Assembly: GCA_963966105.1 (NCBI GenBank)
Contig: OZ014531.1
Coordinates: forward strand, 78,681,159 to 78,745,158
Reading direction: 5' to 3'
DNA length: 64,000 bases
Source of the DNA: Volucella zonaria
Lineage: Eukaryota; Arthropoda; Insecta; Diptera; Syrphidae
Positions 11,400 through 22,180 of the stretch are shown here, in pieces; within the stretch, counting starts at the first letter, position 1; every line of letters starts with the position of its first letter. A model generated the notes under the pieces. The model ran no database searches and was not told the DNA's origin. It saw only the letters and a list, made by a program, of their open reading frames with translations. The translations under genes and the position numbers were made by a program.

Positions 11400-12585
11400 G
11401 ACCAGACTAACCAGAAAGCTGACAAATGGCCGAAGCCCTAGCCAACACGATCTATACGATATGCATCCAAATTAGATTAAGGTATCCGAAGCGATCGATC
11501 TTCAAATACGCTGCGCAGCATAAAAATAGGAGAATTGGCGCGCTTAAAGCACTGATAAATATAAAGACAGTTGCTCTTGACAACACACCCATGGAACTGC
11601 TACAAAGAGCTCTAACAACATTGGCCAAACTACTACATCAGCTTTGGATGAAGAAAGCCTTCCTGATGAGGAAAAGAATGAAACAGCCATGAAGCTTCCT
11701 AAGAAAAGAAATGTATTGCATTGCGAGGGCTGCTGTAATTCTATATGCTGACTGCTGCAGGTGAAGCAAAAAGAAGCTACAACAATCTTAGTTTCTGCTC
11801 TGGATCCTTCTATGATAGCCATGTAAGCACTCTAATTCATCCTTGCAATATCGATTCCCAGTTCAACTGTCTTTTATTAACTTTTAAACGGCCTTTGAAA
11901 GTATCAAGGAAGAATTCATTTGGTTTGCTATTAAAGCTGTATAACATGTACATATCACATGGAACACAGAAGAATTACTTCAAAGGAATTCGGAATCCAA
12001 AATTGAAGTTTAAGCATGTGAACTGTCCTGACAACGTTTGTATACATATCTTTGCATACCGTCCAATGGGCTTCATCAAATGACACTAGATTTAAAGATA
12101 GGTAATTGATAATAGGATAGCCAAAGGATAAAACCAGCTTTGGAAGAGTAAGAATATCTTAGAGTCATATCAAGGACCTCAAGAGCATATGTATTCGACT
12201 CAACCATCTTGCCAACTATGGCATATGGCCCACAAACATGGAGCTTATCATCGAAATCTGCAAACAAGTTGCAAGTAGCTCAAGCAGCAATGGAAAAATC
12301 GCTACTAAGAGTTTATAGAAGACAGAAAATCCGTATCATAAACATATGAGAGAGAACTGGTTTTACAGATGTTATTCTAAGTGGAACTGGGCTGATCATG
12401 TTACAAGATTGCAAGATAACCGATGGACCCTAAAAACAACAGAATGGACACCAAGGGACGACACGAGATGACTTGGTAGATAACTTAAATGCTGCAGAGA
12501 TGACCTAGAAAAAATGGATAAAAGATGGAAACAGTTAGCCAAAGATAGAAAAGAATGGAAAAATAGGTGGGAGGCTCAAATCTAA
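11400..12585 (+). pseudogene. RTE-B: RTE-like LINE, 3' RT remnant
   Basis: Around 11840-11940 the plus strand reads a degenerate FRSPVQLSFINFKTAFESIKEEFIW segment split by indels; it corresponds to the catalytic FIDFEKAFDS block of RTE-like RTs. The very end (about 12395-12583) gives HVTRLQDNRW, then KRWKQLAKDRKEWKNRWEAQ and a stop. This is the typical RTE C-terminus (G/A-H-x-x-R, then W-x-x-x-A-x-x-R-x-x-W). The stretch between has no open frame. The antisense element at 53560-55480 has the same architecture and may be the same or a sister family. The 5' limit at 11400 is a guess. Confidence 0.55.
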
Positions 12586-12594
12586 AGTTTTTTT

Positions 12595-13010
12595 TTTGTT
12601 TCTTATAATGAGCCTACGCTCAAGGGATTTGTGTACCCTTAAAATGTTTGTACACAACGCGAAGGAAATTTAAAGAAGAAAGATAAGGTACCGGTGTACA
12701 TTGTTTTTAAATGTTGGTAAGCTGTAACGACAAGGAAATACAGAGATCGGCAGGGCATTCCATAAACGAATTGTACGGCCTAGGAACGAATCACGAACGT
12801 AAGTTGAATTAGAATTATATTATACCTTGTAAACTTAATTATAATGTATTGCATACGATTGTAACATTGGATGAATAAGGCTGTAATAATAATTGGCATC
12901 GGGCGGAAGAACCAAGATTATAAAGTTTTAAAAAGACGGCTGTTCCATTGCAAACGCTCAGAGTCGTTTCTGGAATGATTGTACGAAAGAAAGACAAGAA
13001 GTAACCGACC
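12595..13010 (-). pseudogene. LINE RT C-terminal fragment
   Basis: Read on the minus strand, 12650-12800 resembles the closing module of many LINE RTs, with an R-x-x-LWN-x-LP-x-x-VF...F-K-x-x-x-x-x-YL pattern broken by frameshifts (FVYGMPCRSLYF near 12750, HLKTMYTGTLSFFFKF near 12665). No catalytic box is left. It may continue a LINE truncated toward 13010. It lies tail-to-tail with RTE-B. Recognition is weak. Confidence 0.4.
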
Positions 13011-13545
13011 AAGAGGTACCCCAAGAGCACTTATATAGAACTGCCGGAGGTTTTTATATCGAACTCCGAATCGGATACAAGGCATCGATTTTGATGAAGA
13101 GGAGGAATCCGAGAAAAATCAACAGAGCACGCTTTAATATTTTTTTTTTTTTTAAAAAAAGAACTTAACACTCAAGTGGGTATGAATCTTAACAACCTAT
13201 TACGGGTTGGAATCCATAATTAGCTTAGGAAAGTCAAAATACTAGTTTAGAGAAAGACTGCAACCTTTAAGAATCAATTTAAAAAGAATGCTCGAATTTC
13301 AAAGAGTGTCTCCTGCGAAGACTTTTGCAAATAGATCGAAGAGTAAAGAGTAAAGTGGTAAGACGAGCAGATTGGCCCGAATTAAAAAATGTTGCTTTTC
13401 TAAAGCCGTTTTGTGTTTAAAAGGATGTAAATGGTCTTTGGCATAATTCGCACTGGAGTTACAATGATCTTGAACGCTGCACGGCTTTTGTAAATCAGAT
13501 GACCTTTCAAGTTAGAGTTGAGCAAAAACATGCTCCTCGGCGATG

Positions 13546-13609
13546 CTACGATTCCTGTGGCTCCGCAAAGTAAGTGTGCTTTTCAATAAAGCAGACCTCG
13601 AGTAATATT
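13546..13609 (+). repeat. Left arm of a 64-bp inverted repeat
   Basis: The sequence from CTACGATTCCTGTGG to the AGTAATATTGG end is repeated in reverse complement at 15827-15890 with about 59 of 64 matching positions by eye. The two arms enclose the nested mariners M3 and M4. The arm contains an AATAAA and the word GCAGACCTCG. Its origin is unknown: it could be the ends of a foldback/TIR element or two inverted copies of another repeat. Confidence 0.65.
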
Positions 13610-14278
13610 GGTGTCAGGCAGAAGCCCATGCCTTACAGGTATCTGCGCGGCACACTTAGCGGCAAACGGGATTTCAACTCCCCTTTCGCAGGGTTTAGCC
13701 ACTCACGTGACTTCGTTGCTCCGCTAAGGGTTTGTCAACAAGTGTCAGTCCTGACAAAATTCAAAAAACCTGTTTTTTGTAGGTCAGAGGGCTTCCCATA
13801 GGTGGCTCAGCCATTTTTCTACATAAAAAAGTTCCCGGAATTTATTCAGAAAATTAAAAATACAAGTTTATTCATCTAAATCTATATTGTCCCTTTTAAA
13901 GTAATCCCCATGGGCTACAATACACTTATGCCAGCGCTTGATCCAATCCTCGAAACATTTTTCATATTCGGTTTTCGGTATGCCCATCAGTGCTTCGCTT
14001 CCTGCGATTTTTCCATTACTTCCTCTCGGCTGCTGAAACGCATTCCCCGTAGTAGTTTTTTAACTCGATTGAACAGAAATAAGTTGCAGGGAGCCAAATC
14101 AGGTGAATTCGGTGACTGTTGGATGGTATTTGTTGCGTTTTACGCCAAAAAATTACGAATAATGATGGCACTGTGCGACGGTGCGTTGTCATGGTGCAAA
14201 ATCCACGAGTTTTCTGCCCACAATTCTGGTCTCTTTCGGTGAATTGCTTCACGCAAACGTCTCATAACGCCTAAATAA

Positions 14279-14286
14279 TACGAGTA
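14279..14286. repeat. TACGAGTA site in M3, shared with M5 and (decayed) M1
   Basis: On the transposase strand the site adds two codons between the KEY and YYL residues of the usual mariner K-E-Y-Y-L segment. M5 has the same site at 51956-51963. M1 has TCCTCATA at 3103-3110. The extra 6 bp therefore predates the spread of this subfamily. Confidence 0.5.
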
Positions 14287-14753
14287 CTCTTTGTTTACTA
14301 TCTGGCCTTCTGGCCATGATGCACTACACCGTTGTAATCCATGAAAACCGTGAGCATTGCCTTCTTTTTTGACTGAAAACGACGTGGTTTTTTTGGTCTC
14401 GGCTCATTTGGTGAACGCCATTCACTTGCCTGATGTCTGGATTGCATGTTGTACTCATAAACCCACGTCTCGTCTCCAGTAATAATCCTTTTGATGCATG
14501 TGGGATCGGATTCAGCCTCGCAAATTTTCTCTTTTGCGACGTCAACACGCTCTCTTTTTTGCATGGAATTGAGGTCTTTTGGCACCATCGTCGGTTTTCG
14601 ATGTCGATGATCTGCCACTTCGTTCATCATCTTCGATTAACTCACGACCACTTTTGAACCGCTCGTGCCACTGGTAGAGAATCGTTGCCGAAACACTTTT
14701 CCAACATTTCCAATGTTCGCGCACCATTAAATCCGTTTTTACGCGAAATTTAA

Positions 14754-14761
14754 TACTCGTA
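14754..14761. repeat. TACTCGTA site at the M4 insertion point
   Basis: M1 has the decayed equivalent at 2481-2488 (TATGAGTA). M5 lacks the extra bases at the corresponding place near 52545. M4 sits at the second TA of this site. Confidence 0.55.
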
Positions 14762-15682
14762 CTAGATGGAGTGAAAAGTGACCTCCTTGGCCGCCAGAAT
14801 GCGCTGCTACTGCAAAAAAGGTTATGGTGCCTTGAAGTCCGTTCATATTTAGGCAGACGTGCCAAATTCCAGGACGATACTGTCTTTAGTTTTGTTTTGA
14901 CAGCTGATTGTTGTTGACGTGTTTGGTATCATGTTGAGTATGGACAAAAACGATTTTCGTTCTCTCATAAAACATTATTGTTTTGAGAGGCAAAACGGCG
15001 AAGGAAACAAAAGAAAAGTTGGATAAATATTATGGGGCTAATGCTCCGTCAGATTACACCGTCAAATATTGGTTTCGAGAGTTTCGTGGTGGCTGCAACT
15101 CCACTACCGGTCAAGTCAACAGCGGCAGGCCCTCCGATGCGGTTACAGAGGACAATGTCAAAAAAATACATGAAATGGTGTTGGCTGACCGGAAAGTGAA
15201 GGTGCGCGAGCTAGCGGATACCACAAAGATAAGTACTGAGCGCACACGCCATATTTTGGGCAATATTCTGCATATGAAAAAGTTATCCTGCCGCTGGGTG
15301 CCGCGAATGCTCACTTTTGACCAAAAACACGAACGCGAGAGCACTTCGAAAGAGTGTTTGGACTTGCTGATGCGGAATCGGGCGGACTTTTGGCGTCGAT
15401 TGGTAACTGGATTTGGATCCCTCGGACTATTATCTCTTCCCAAACCTCAAAAGATGGCTCATCAATAAAAAATTCAGCTCACGCGAGGAAATCATCGACG
15501 CCTCGGAGGAGTATTTTTGCAGACCTTCCACAAGATTACTTTTCAGACGGGATAAAGAAGATGGAAAATCGCTGGAATAAGCGTATCAAACTAAAAGAGG
15601 GCTATATTGAATAATATAAAAAAAAACATTTAAAAAAAAAAATTTTTTAATTCCCAAGGAGGTCACTTTTCACTCCATCTAG
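14762..15682 (+). mobile_element. Mariner M4 (irritans-like), internally deleted, nested in M3
   Basis: It has perfect 29-bp terminal inverted repeats starting CTAGATGGAGTGAAAAGTG at both ends (14762 and, inverted, 15682), with TA target duplications at 14760-14761 and 15683-15684. The full length is 921 bp, against about 1.3 kb for an intact mariner. It is inserted in the 5' part of M3. The perfect repeats mean it is young or was recently mobilised. It inserted into the second TA of a TACTCGTA site. Confidence 0.9.
14931..15613 (+). pseudogene. M4 mariner transposase with deleted catalytic core
   Basis: The ATG at 14931 (MLSMDKNDF start, as in irritans-type mariners) opens the frame. A 1-nt shift near 14980 moves it to the frame of GKTAKETKEKLDKYYG. 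Both HTH motifs and the WVPRMLTFDQK segment are intact to about 15405. The sequence then jumps directly to the C-terminal part (KKFSSREEIIDASEEYF, then IKKMENRWNKRIKLKEGYIE and a stop at 15611-15613). The DETW, HQDNA and SPDLAPSD boxes are all missing, so the protein could bind DNA but not cut. Such deleted copies can move only with transposase supplied by another copy. Confidence 0.8.
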
Positions 15683-15826
15683 TACAAGTTCGTTGTTTGC
15701 TAATTCAAATCCATTTCTAAAATTGTAAAAAATCGCAGATTTGCAAGGTGGTATATGCACAATATGCAGACTATCAAGTCCGATATCTCGAACAGTGTTC
15801 GAGATAAATTTTTTTTATTATTTTCC

Positions 15827-15890
15827 CAAATTACCCGAGGTCTGCTTTATTGAAAACCACACTTACTTTACGGCGCCACAGAAATCGTAG
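15827..15890 (-). repeat. Right arm of the 64-bp inverted repeat
   Basis: This is the reverse-complement partner of 13546-13609. Just inside it is a perfect palindrome (15784-15806) followed by a T run. Similarity stops at the CTACG outer edge on both sides, which defines a boundary. Confidence 0.65.
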
Positions 15891-15899
15891 AATCCCCTG

Positions 15900-18300
15900 C
15901 TTCTCGACATCTCTTAAAACACATTGATATTTCTGCTTTCATTCAGTATAATAGAAAGGACTATATACCGTTACGAACTATAAAAAGCCCATATCGAGGC
16001 TTAGAAAATGTACCAGTCATAGCATGTAAAATGAAAAAGAAGAACAAGAAGAAGCGGAGCTGTTAAGACGACCACATTTTTTCCAATATTTGCCTTTCTC
16101 GCTGACTGTTCAGTTGCAACTTTTCTAACTTTTTTTCTTTTATTTGTACTACCACGAGCGGTTGCAATACTGTTTACATGCAGCTAAACTAGGCACTACG
16201 CACTTGCTAGGCTATTTTTGCTGTGGAGATAATATCGACTCCATATAGCAATTCCTCTGCGAATCTCCGGCCCAGGATCATATTAGGCTTTTGGTGCTCA
16301 GCGGTGATATGATGTTCGCTGCTACTGTGGACACTTTATAACTGAAATTGCACAGCTATTAGCGAAAGTCTTAGAAATTCCATTAAAAGGAATAAATAAG
16401 GAGTGAGGTGAAGTATTTGGTTACTGAGTGCCCTGTTCAAGCAGAAGAAAACATCTTTTGCTTCACTGGATTAAAATTCTTTAACTAGATTTAGGGCCAT
16501 TTACCTTCGAGTCGTTGTATCTTCTTTTTAAGGAAGGTTAGCAACTATCTAATTGATAGATATCCGGAAGGGATATATGCTCTTAGAACTGATTCTTATG
16601 TGATCAAGACTTAGTTGTTCCTGTAGCTCATCTCCTCTGCGCCTTAGAAATTGTATTCTTTTCTTCACTCTCCCTACAATTAAACTGCGGGGCTTTCCCT
16701 GTTAAACGGCAAACTTTCATATCTTGTAAAAGTTGACCGAAAAAAAAAGCAAAAAAATAAATGTACCGAATGTATCACGATGCCGTTAATTAGCAATGCG
16801 TTTTATGTATTTTTAATTCGAAAAAATATATTTTCTTTGCTAATTTAGGTGATTTTACTTGCTTAAACGATTTGTCACCGCTGTTGGTTTTTTGCTGGGT
16901 GATATATTCGTATACAAATACTACCATCGCTAGGAGAAAGCATTTTGCCATTTTCTACTTTTATTTGTTTTTGTATCTTCATGTTCTGTTTTGTGTATTC
17001 CCGAATGAGTACGATTTTAGATACACCTACTCATAATTATTCACCTTTGATTTACCACGTAAGGCACTGATTTTATTTACATTCGAGCTGGCGGAATATA
17101 CCTTACTTTACACGAGATCTTGACCATTTTTGTAATCCAACTGATGATGAAGTAGAGAGCTAGGAACCATACATTCTCCACACGTTATTCTTTAAAAAAT
17201 CACAGATTTGAGTTAAATTGCATCACCGAAGCGTGGCGATCCTTTCAAACACCAGAATCAGGGTTTAATTGGATATGTTCGCGTAACTGGACAACTGATT
17301 TCCAGAAACCACACTAAAGTATGCTCATATCTTTACATGCGAAAATATATAATTTAAGAGCTCTTCTGAAAGTTTGTAAGGAAGATTTACCATAGGCGGT
17401 TTTTACGCCAAGGTCGAAGAGAAGAGGGTTTCTGCCCCAACCGTCAAAAAGGAGCAGATACAATCTGAGAGCAAAACTGGACATCAACTGCTTGGTCCAG
17501 CAATTTAAAGGGAACTTGGTTTAAACCATTAAATGGAAGAAACCAGGTGGATCAAATCCCAATAGGAAGTTACAGACCGAAAGCATCAGTTCTAAAGGCA
17601 TCAGCACCTTTACAGCGGCTGATAAAAAGAGTCACTCTCCGAAGAAAGTGTGGTATAACCATCAGTTCTCTCAAGAATCCATTGAGAAAGGAGTTGATAT
17701 TCGAAAGTTTAACCAGCGTTGTCTCTTTATCCGCATAAGCTGAAAGTCTCGAACAGAAACCTCCAGAAATGTAGAGTGAAATGTGGTTTTAGAATTACAG
17801 CCAGCGAAGCAATATGAACCATTCACAGGAGCGAAGATTCAAGATGAAGATATATGTAGATGAAGTGCCGACAAGAATATCCAAACTTAGATTCAACAAA
17901 GCTGCTGGTATGGATAGCCGATGAGCCGAATGAGTGGAATTTCTCGTATGACTCTTTGGTAAGAAAGGGTTAGAAAGTCCTCTCAGAAAGCGTTGTCAGC
18001 CAGAATGAACCATTCAAGTCTGGAGGTTGAAAGCCAAGACCTACGTCCATCCGATTAAAATTCAGTTAAGGTATAACTCTGTTGGTTGGGTGTGCAGGGT
18101 AAGCACTGAGAGGTGTCAACCTGGCAATATCCAGTGTTGTAATTATTTCTACACATCAATTGTACTTATTTTACCTTCAAGTGGTAACCATCGGGTACCA
18201 GTCTATATCCATCCGGACTCGATTTGCCAAACCTAAAAGCGCGAGTGCTGACCAGTGAAGAAAAATAGCAGCATTATAAACGGGACAGCGCATGAATTCC
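15900..18300. other. Gene-free stretch
   Basis: No convincing coding region. Low-complexity A/T runs occur at 16738-16760. At 17880-17960 the plus strand contains an NKAAGMD-like segment that could be a last trace of an RTE-type RT (the usual K-x-NKAAGPDG position), but nothing around it supports this. The ORFs are short and unrelated to known families. Confidence 0.4.
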
Positions 18301-18589
18301 AAGTCAAATCCCTCAACAAAGTAAGGAGGTAAGGATTTCCGAGACTAAGTCAAGATCTCGGAAAAGAGATGGTGGTGGCTGACCCCTTGATGGACCAACG
18401 GCGGCTCTCACATTCTGGCTTCAGTCTAATCGACCCCTCGTCCAAGGGGTATCTACATATAATGGGACTAGCCCTCCAAGTCGTGGGTTGTGCCGCCAGA
18501 GGTACCCACCTACCCGTCCATAGAAAAAAAAAAGCCACGAAGCAACAACAAGCCACAAGGGCAACAACCTTTGGATCGGCACGTGAAAT

Positions 18590-20372
18590 ATTGGATTAAT
18601 AGGCCACGTGCAGTCGAACAACAAGCGGATACCCTAGACACCTGCAAAGCAGATTTTACCGCGATAGTGATACAAGAAATGCGATGGAATGGGCAGGACA
18701 AAAACAGGATGAAAAACTAAAAATTGCGACATTTACTACGGTGATTGCTATCGACGGCAAAAGCTGCGTCTATTAGGATGTGGATTCGTAGCTCGAGGCA
18801 GACTTATGCAAGAAATCGTTTCCGGCATGTTAACGGGCGCCTCGTAATAATTCGTATTAAGGGTAAATTTGCAAAACATTAGCCTTATATGCGCACACAC
18901 CCAACGGAGGGGAAAGATAACGACACTAAAGATAGCTTCTACGAGCTCTTGCACAAGACTTACGAGCAGTGCCCTAGCTATGACATTAAAATTGCCCTCT
19001 GTAACTTGAATGCAAGGCTAGAAAGAGAGGACATCTTTGGCAGTACTGTCGGAAAGTATAGCCTGCACGGCACCACCTCTGGTAATGGATTCAGGCTAAT
19101 CAGGGCGCAACATTGTCGTAGCTAACACGCGGTTCCCACATCTCGATATTCATAAGGGGCATGGAGTACTCCTAATCAGTCAACCGTCAATCAGATTGAA
19201 CACATTGCGACGACACAAGGTACTCCTTTCGAGGGGCCAACAACGACTCAGATCATTACCTAGTTGTGGGCAATGTACGGTTGCGGATATCCCCAACATC
19301 GCAAAGGCAAGCTAATACTTTGAAGAAGTCCGAAGTCGGACGGGTATAATCGCAAGAGATCGCCAAATCCTTTACCGATCAGTGGAAACGTTGCCAAAAA
19401 GCTATCAGAGGTGCCCCGTCGGATGTGCTGGGTTTCACTCAGCCACCACAAGGAAATCTCTGGTTTGACAACGAGTGCCGGCAAGCACACGCTGGTAAGG
19501 TAAGAAGGATTAGAGCTGCTTACGAGTTATACGAGCACAAGAGAAAAGACGAACACCGGCTTCTTAGGAGGAGAAACAATGATCATCGGAAGCGTCATGG
19601 AGATTTAGAGTTGTTACTTCAGACATAAGATTCGGAGGTTTTACCAAAAGACTGCCGAGCTCTTGAAAGCGGCAGGCGATGACTTAGTAAGGAGCATACC
19701 CTAACTCATTTGTAAAATGTGGTCAGATGAAAGTATGCCCGATGAATGGAACCTCTGTATTGTTTGTCCGATCCTCAAGAAAGGAGACTCCCGAACTGCG
19801 CCAACTACAGAGATATCAGTCTTCTCAACATTGCCTACAAGGTCCTATCCATATCAGTGTGGATTTAGCCCGGGAAAGTTCGCCATCGATCAAATATTCC
19901 CACTACGGCAGATCTTGAAAAAAAACCCATGAACCCAAAAACCGATACACACCACCTAATCATCGATTTTATGGCCGCGTATGACAGCATCTACATATAG
20001 AGACGAGCTATACAGAACAGTGTCTATTCTTGGCATCATTACCAAAAAATCGTGTTTGTGCAGGATGACGATAGAGAATGCATGCTCCTCAATCATGGTT
20101 GGTAAAAAGCTCACCGAAGCCTTTGATGTCAAAAAAGTATTTAAAGAAGGTAATGTGTTGCTATGCGATTTCTTTAACAGAGATTGACACCAATGCTTCG
20201 GTCCGAAAAGTATTCGAATCCGCCCTCCAGGGACAGCGCAATAGAGGAAGGGGGAGACAACTTAGCGTGCGAAACTGGAGGCAGCTAGCTAAAGATCGAA
20301 CTCGATGGAGACGCTTGTTGGTTGAGGCCCATGTCCACCCTGGACTGTAGCGTCACCTTAAGTAAGTAAGAT
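18590..20372 (+). pseudogene. RTE-A copy 1: RTE-like LINE, degenerate
   Basis: The endonuclease start (NRPRAVEQQADTLDTC near 18600-18650, IQEMRW near 18675) is followed by the EN core (ALCNLNARLEREDIFGSTVG, then TTSGNGFRLI, 18975-19105). The linker follows (GFTQPPQGNLWFDNECRQA near 19430-19485), and then RT pieces: MPDEWN (19735), PILKKGD (19770), CGFSPGKFAIDQI (19857-19895), a DFMAAYDSIY-type block (about 19965-19995) and a VKKVFKEGN segment (20125). It ends with GRGRQLSVRNWRQLAKDRTRWRRLLVEAHVHPGL and a stop at 20348-20350, then a (TAAG)n tail. Large parts are missing and many frames are used. Such elements encode one EN-RT protein used for target-primed insertion. Confidence 0.8.
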
Positions 20373-20479
20373 ATACCAACTCAACTCTAAGGTTTGGTTC
20401 AAGAAAACTATGCCTGTTGTAAGGCATTTCAGCACACTTTGCCCAAAAGAACCAATAACATTGAACCAACTATATGGGG

Positions 20480-22180
20480 ATAAGGGCTTAGACAATATAG
20501 TGCTCTGTCATGTGACTTCCTCAGCACTATTCGTTGGAAAATTGTAGAAAACTTGTAGAGCACATTTTTTTAAAATCTCTGCAACTACTTTCATAGCTGA
20601 TAGGTTTATATCATTCACAGAACCCAACGGTCGGTGGTATTTGCCAAGGCGGATGACTATGTCTCTGGTGATTTTGAGCGAGTGATTTACGGTTGGAAGG
20701 CAGAATTCCCCTTTTCCTTGCTAGAACAGAACTCTACTACAAAGGACTAGTCCATTTTCCTTGTATGTTAATTTTAGTAGAATTTGTCAATCATCCACCA
20801 GCCTGATGTGTGCGAATGGACATTCACAGAGGAAGTGCTTAGTAGTGTAGTCACCACTCGTCCTGATAAACTCTCCTCTGAGTATTGCCTTGAAAGATCA
20901 TCAACGATTTTAGTCCCCTTCATTGTGTTGTGATCTGGGACCTAGTTATAGATGCAAATAGCTTTTTTTTCTCTTTCTCTCCAGGAACTTCTTATTCACA
21001 GTACACTTTTTCCACCACGGTTGGGATATCTTAGCTTGGAAGATAGGTACAAGTTTTTCTAACTAAAAGCCACCAGCCGTGAAGACTCAAATTTATTTAT
21101 TTTCTGGCTCAGATTCTGGCCGAAACCATTCCTGGACAGCGGAAAAGTCAGTTTCGTTGCTTTGCAGCAACAGTGATTACGGAATCACTGCATTAGACGG
21201 CATGTCCATAATACCAGAGTTGAAAGATGTTTGGCGTGCAGGTTGGTTGAAACATCAGTCATGTTGTACCAAAGATTACTTATTTTTAAGCGGAAGCTTA
21301 AAGCGCTGAGACAAACTTTTCCTTCGAATTCAGTTAAAGCAGTATTGACGTATTTTCATGGATCGGTCCTATCGTAGCCATGTAGATCCAAAGGATCGAA
21401 CTCGGTGGAAAGCCGCATGTCTTTACAATGCCAAAGCGTCCTGGATGTTATATGGTATGTTTATCCAAAGAAGTTGGCTATCCAGTATGACACCAAAATA
21501 CTTAGCTTCGTTGTCGAAGCAGATGGTGATACCTTTAAGCGCTAGACGAGGATTATTTAGGTTCCATCTTCTCGTAAAGAGAACAACCTCGGTTTTGAGA
21601 GGATTGCCTGAAGGCTCGTTTCTATTGCATACATCAAGGGCTACCTGCATTTTAGAGTAGACAGTTGCTAGTTATGATCCAACAGACAGTACAGCAACAT
21701 CAAATTCATATGCCTGAGCGTAGACTTTAAAATTATTGAGACCGTTAGGCAGAAAGTCGACCAATATGCGCCATAGCAGTGGAAACACCACATCGACTTT
21801 CGAGAAGCCATACATATTGGCTCTAGTCAGCATCCGCAATCAGTGTCCTCTCCGCCAGCACTGCTCTTATCCATAGAACAAGTGCTTTGCCTACGCCGAG
21901 TTGCCTAGCCGTGTCGTCTCGCCGAGTTGTCCCACTGAGTTATACATGCCGTCATTGCTTTGTTAAAAGCATCCTCAATGTCGAAGAAAATATCCAGCGT
22001 ATACTTTGTACGTTTGCTAGAAAGAAAGCAAACGTACGAAGCAAATCATCGTTAACCACAAGGATTCGGTTGAAGGTTCAAGCTGGCGGGTTAACGTATC
22101 AAGTAGAACAAATTGGTAAGCATGCCACCAGCAGTTGCAGAAATCTCATCGCTCCATTCCAATCTTTAGAACTATAGTCA
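20480..22180 (-). pseudogene. I/R1-like LINE: RT and C-terminal zinc-type fragment
   Basis: On the minus strand the catalytic block FFDIEDAFNKA is at about 21960-21995. NPLKTEVVLFTRRW, then AKYFGVILDSQLLW, is at 21480-21610, matching the block after the YADD box in I/R1-like LINEs. Near 20800-20880 the frame gives a C-terminal cysteine segment (FIRTSGDYTTKHFLCECPFA). The region between them is highly decayed, and an RNase H domain cannot be followed. The related copy at 47900-50607 has the same blocks on the plus strand. Confidence 0.65.

Larger units (their letters stand above)
13818..15736 (-). mobile_element. Mariner M3 (same family as M1 and M5), split by mariner M4
   Basis: The sequence from about 13825 matches M5 from 51570 nearly base for base. 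The minus-strand transposase reads in from 14865 to about 13880. It includes YQWHERFKSG, KDLNSMQKRERVDVAKEKICEAESDPT-type blocks, DETWVYEY (about 14455-14480) and HHDNAPSHSA (about 14175-14205). The third aspartate region is near 14090, and the end near 13880 reads HGDYF-x-x-DNIDLDE. The second HTH is partly deleted near 14610. The 5' end resumes at 15685-15736 after the M4 insertion. The copy is dead, with several frameshifts, but it keeps the region between the second and third aspartates that M1 and M5 lost. Confidence 0.75.

Noticed and set aside
15784..15817. Hairpin plus T run as a bacterial-type terminator
   Set aside because: The surrounding DNA is clearly eukaryotic and there is no gene ending there; a palindrome in a repeat is the better description.
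18350..18720. Overlapping ORFs of 60-76 codons on both strands
   Set aside because: The region is the decayed 5' UTR and start of RTE-A copy 1; the translations have no family match.
19520..19545. TACGAGTT and TACGAGCA in RTE-A copy 1
   Set aside because: They are normal coding sequence of the family linker (A-Y-E-L-Y-E-H); no extra six bases compared with relatives.
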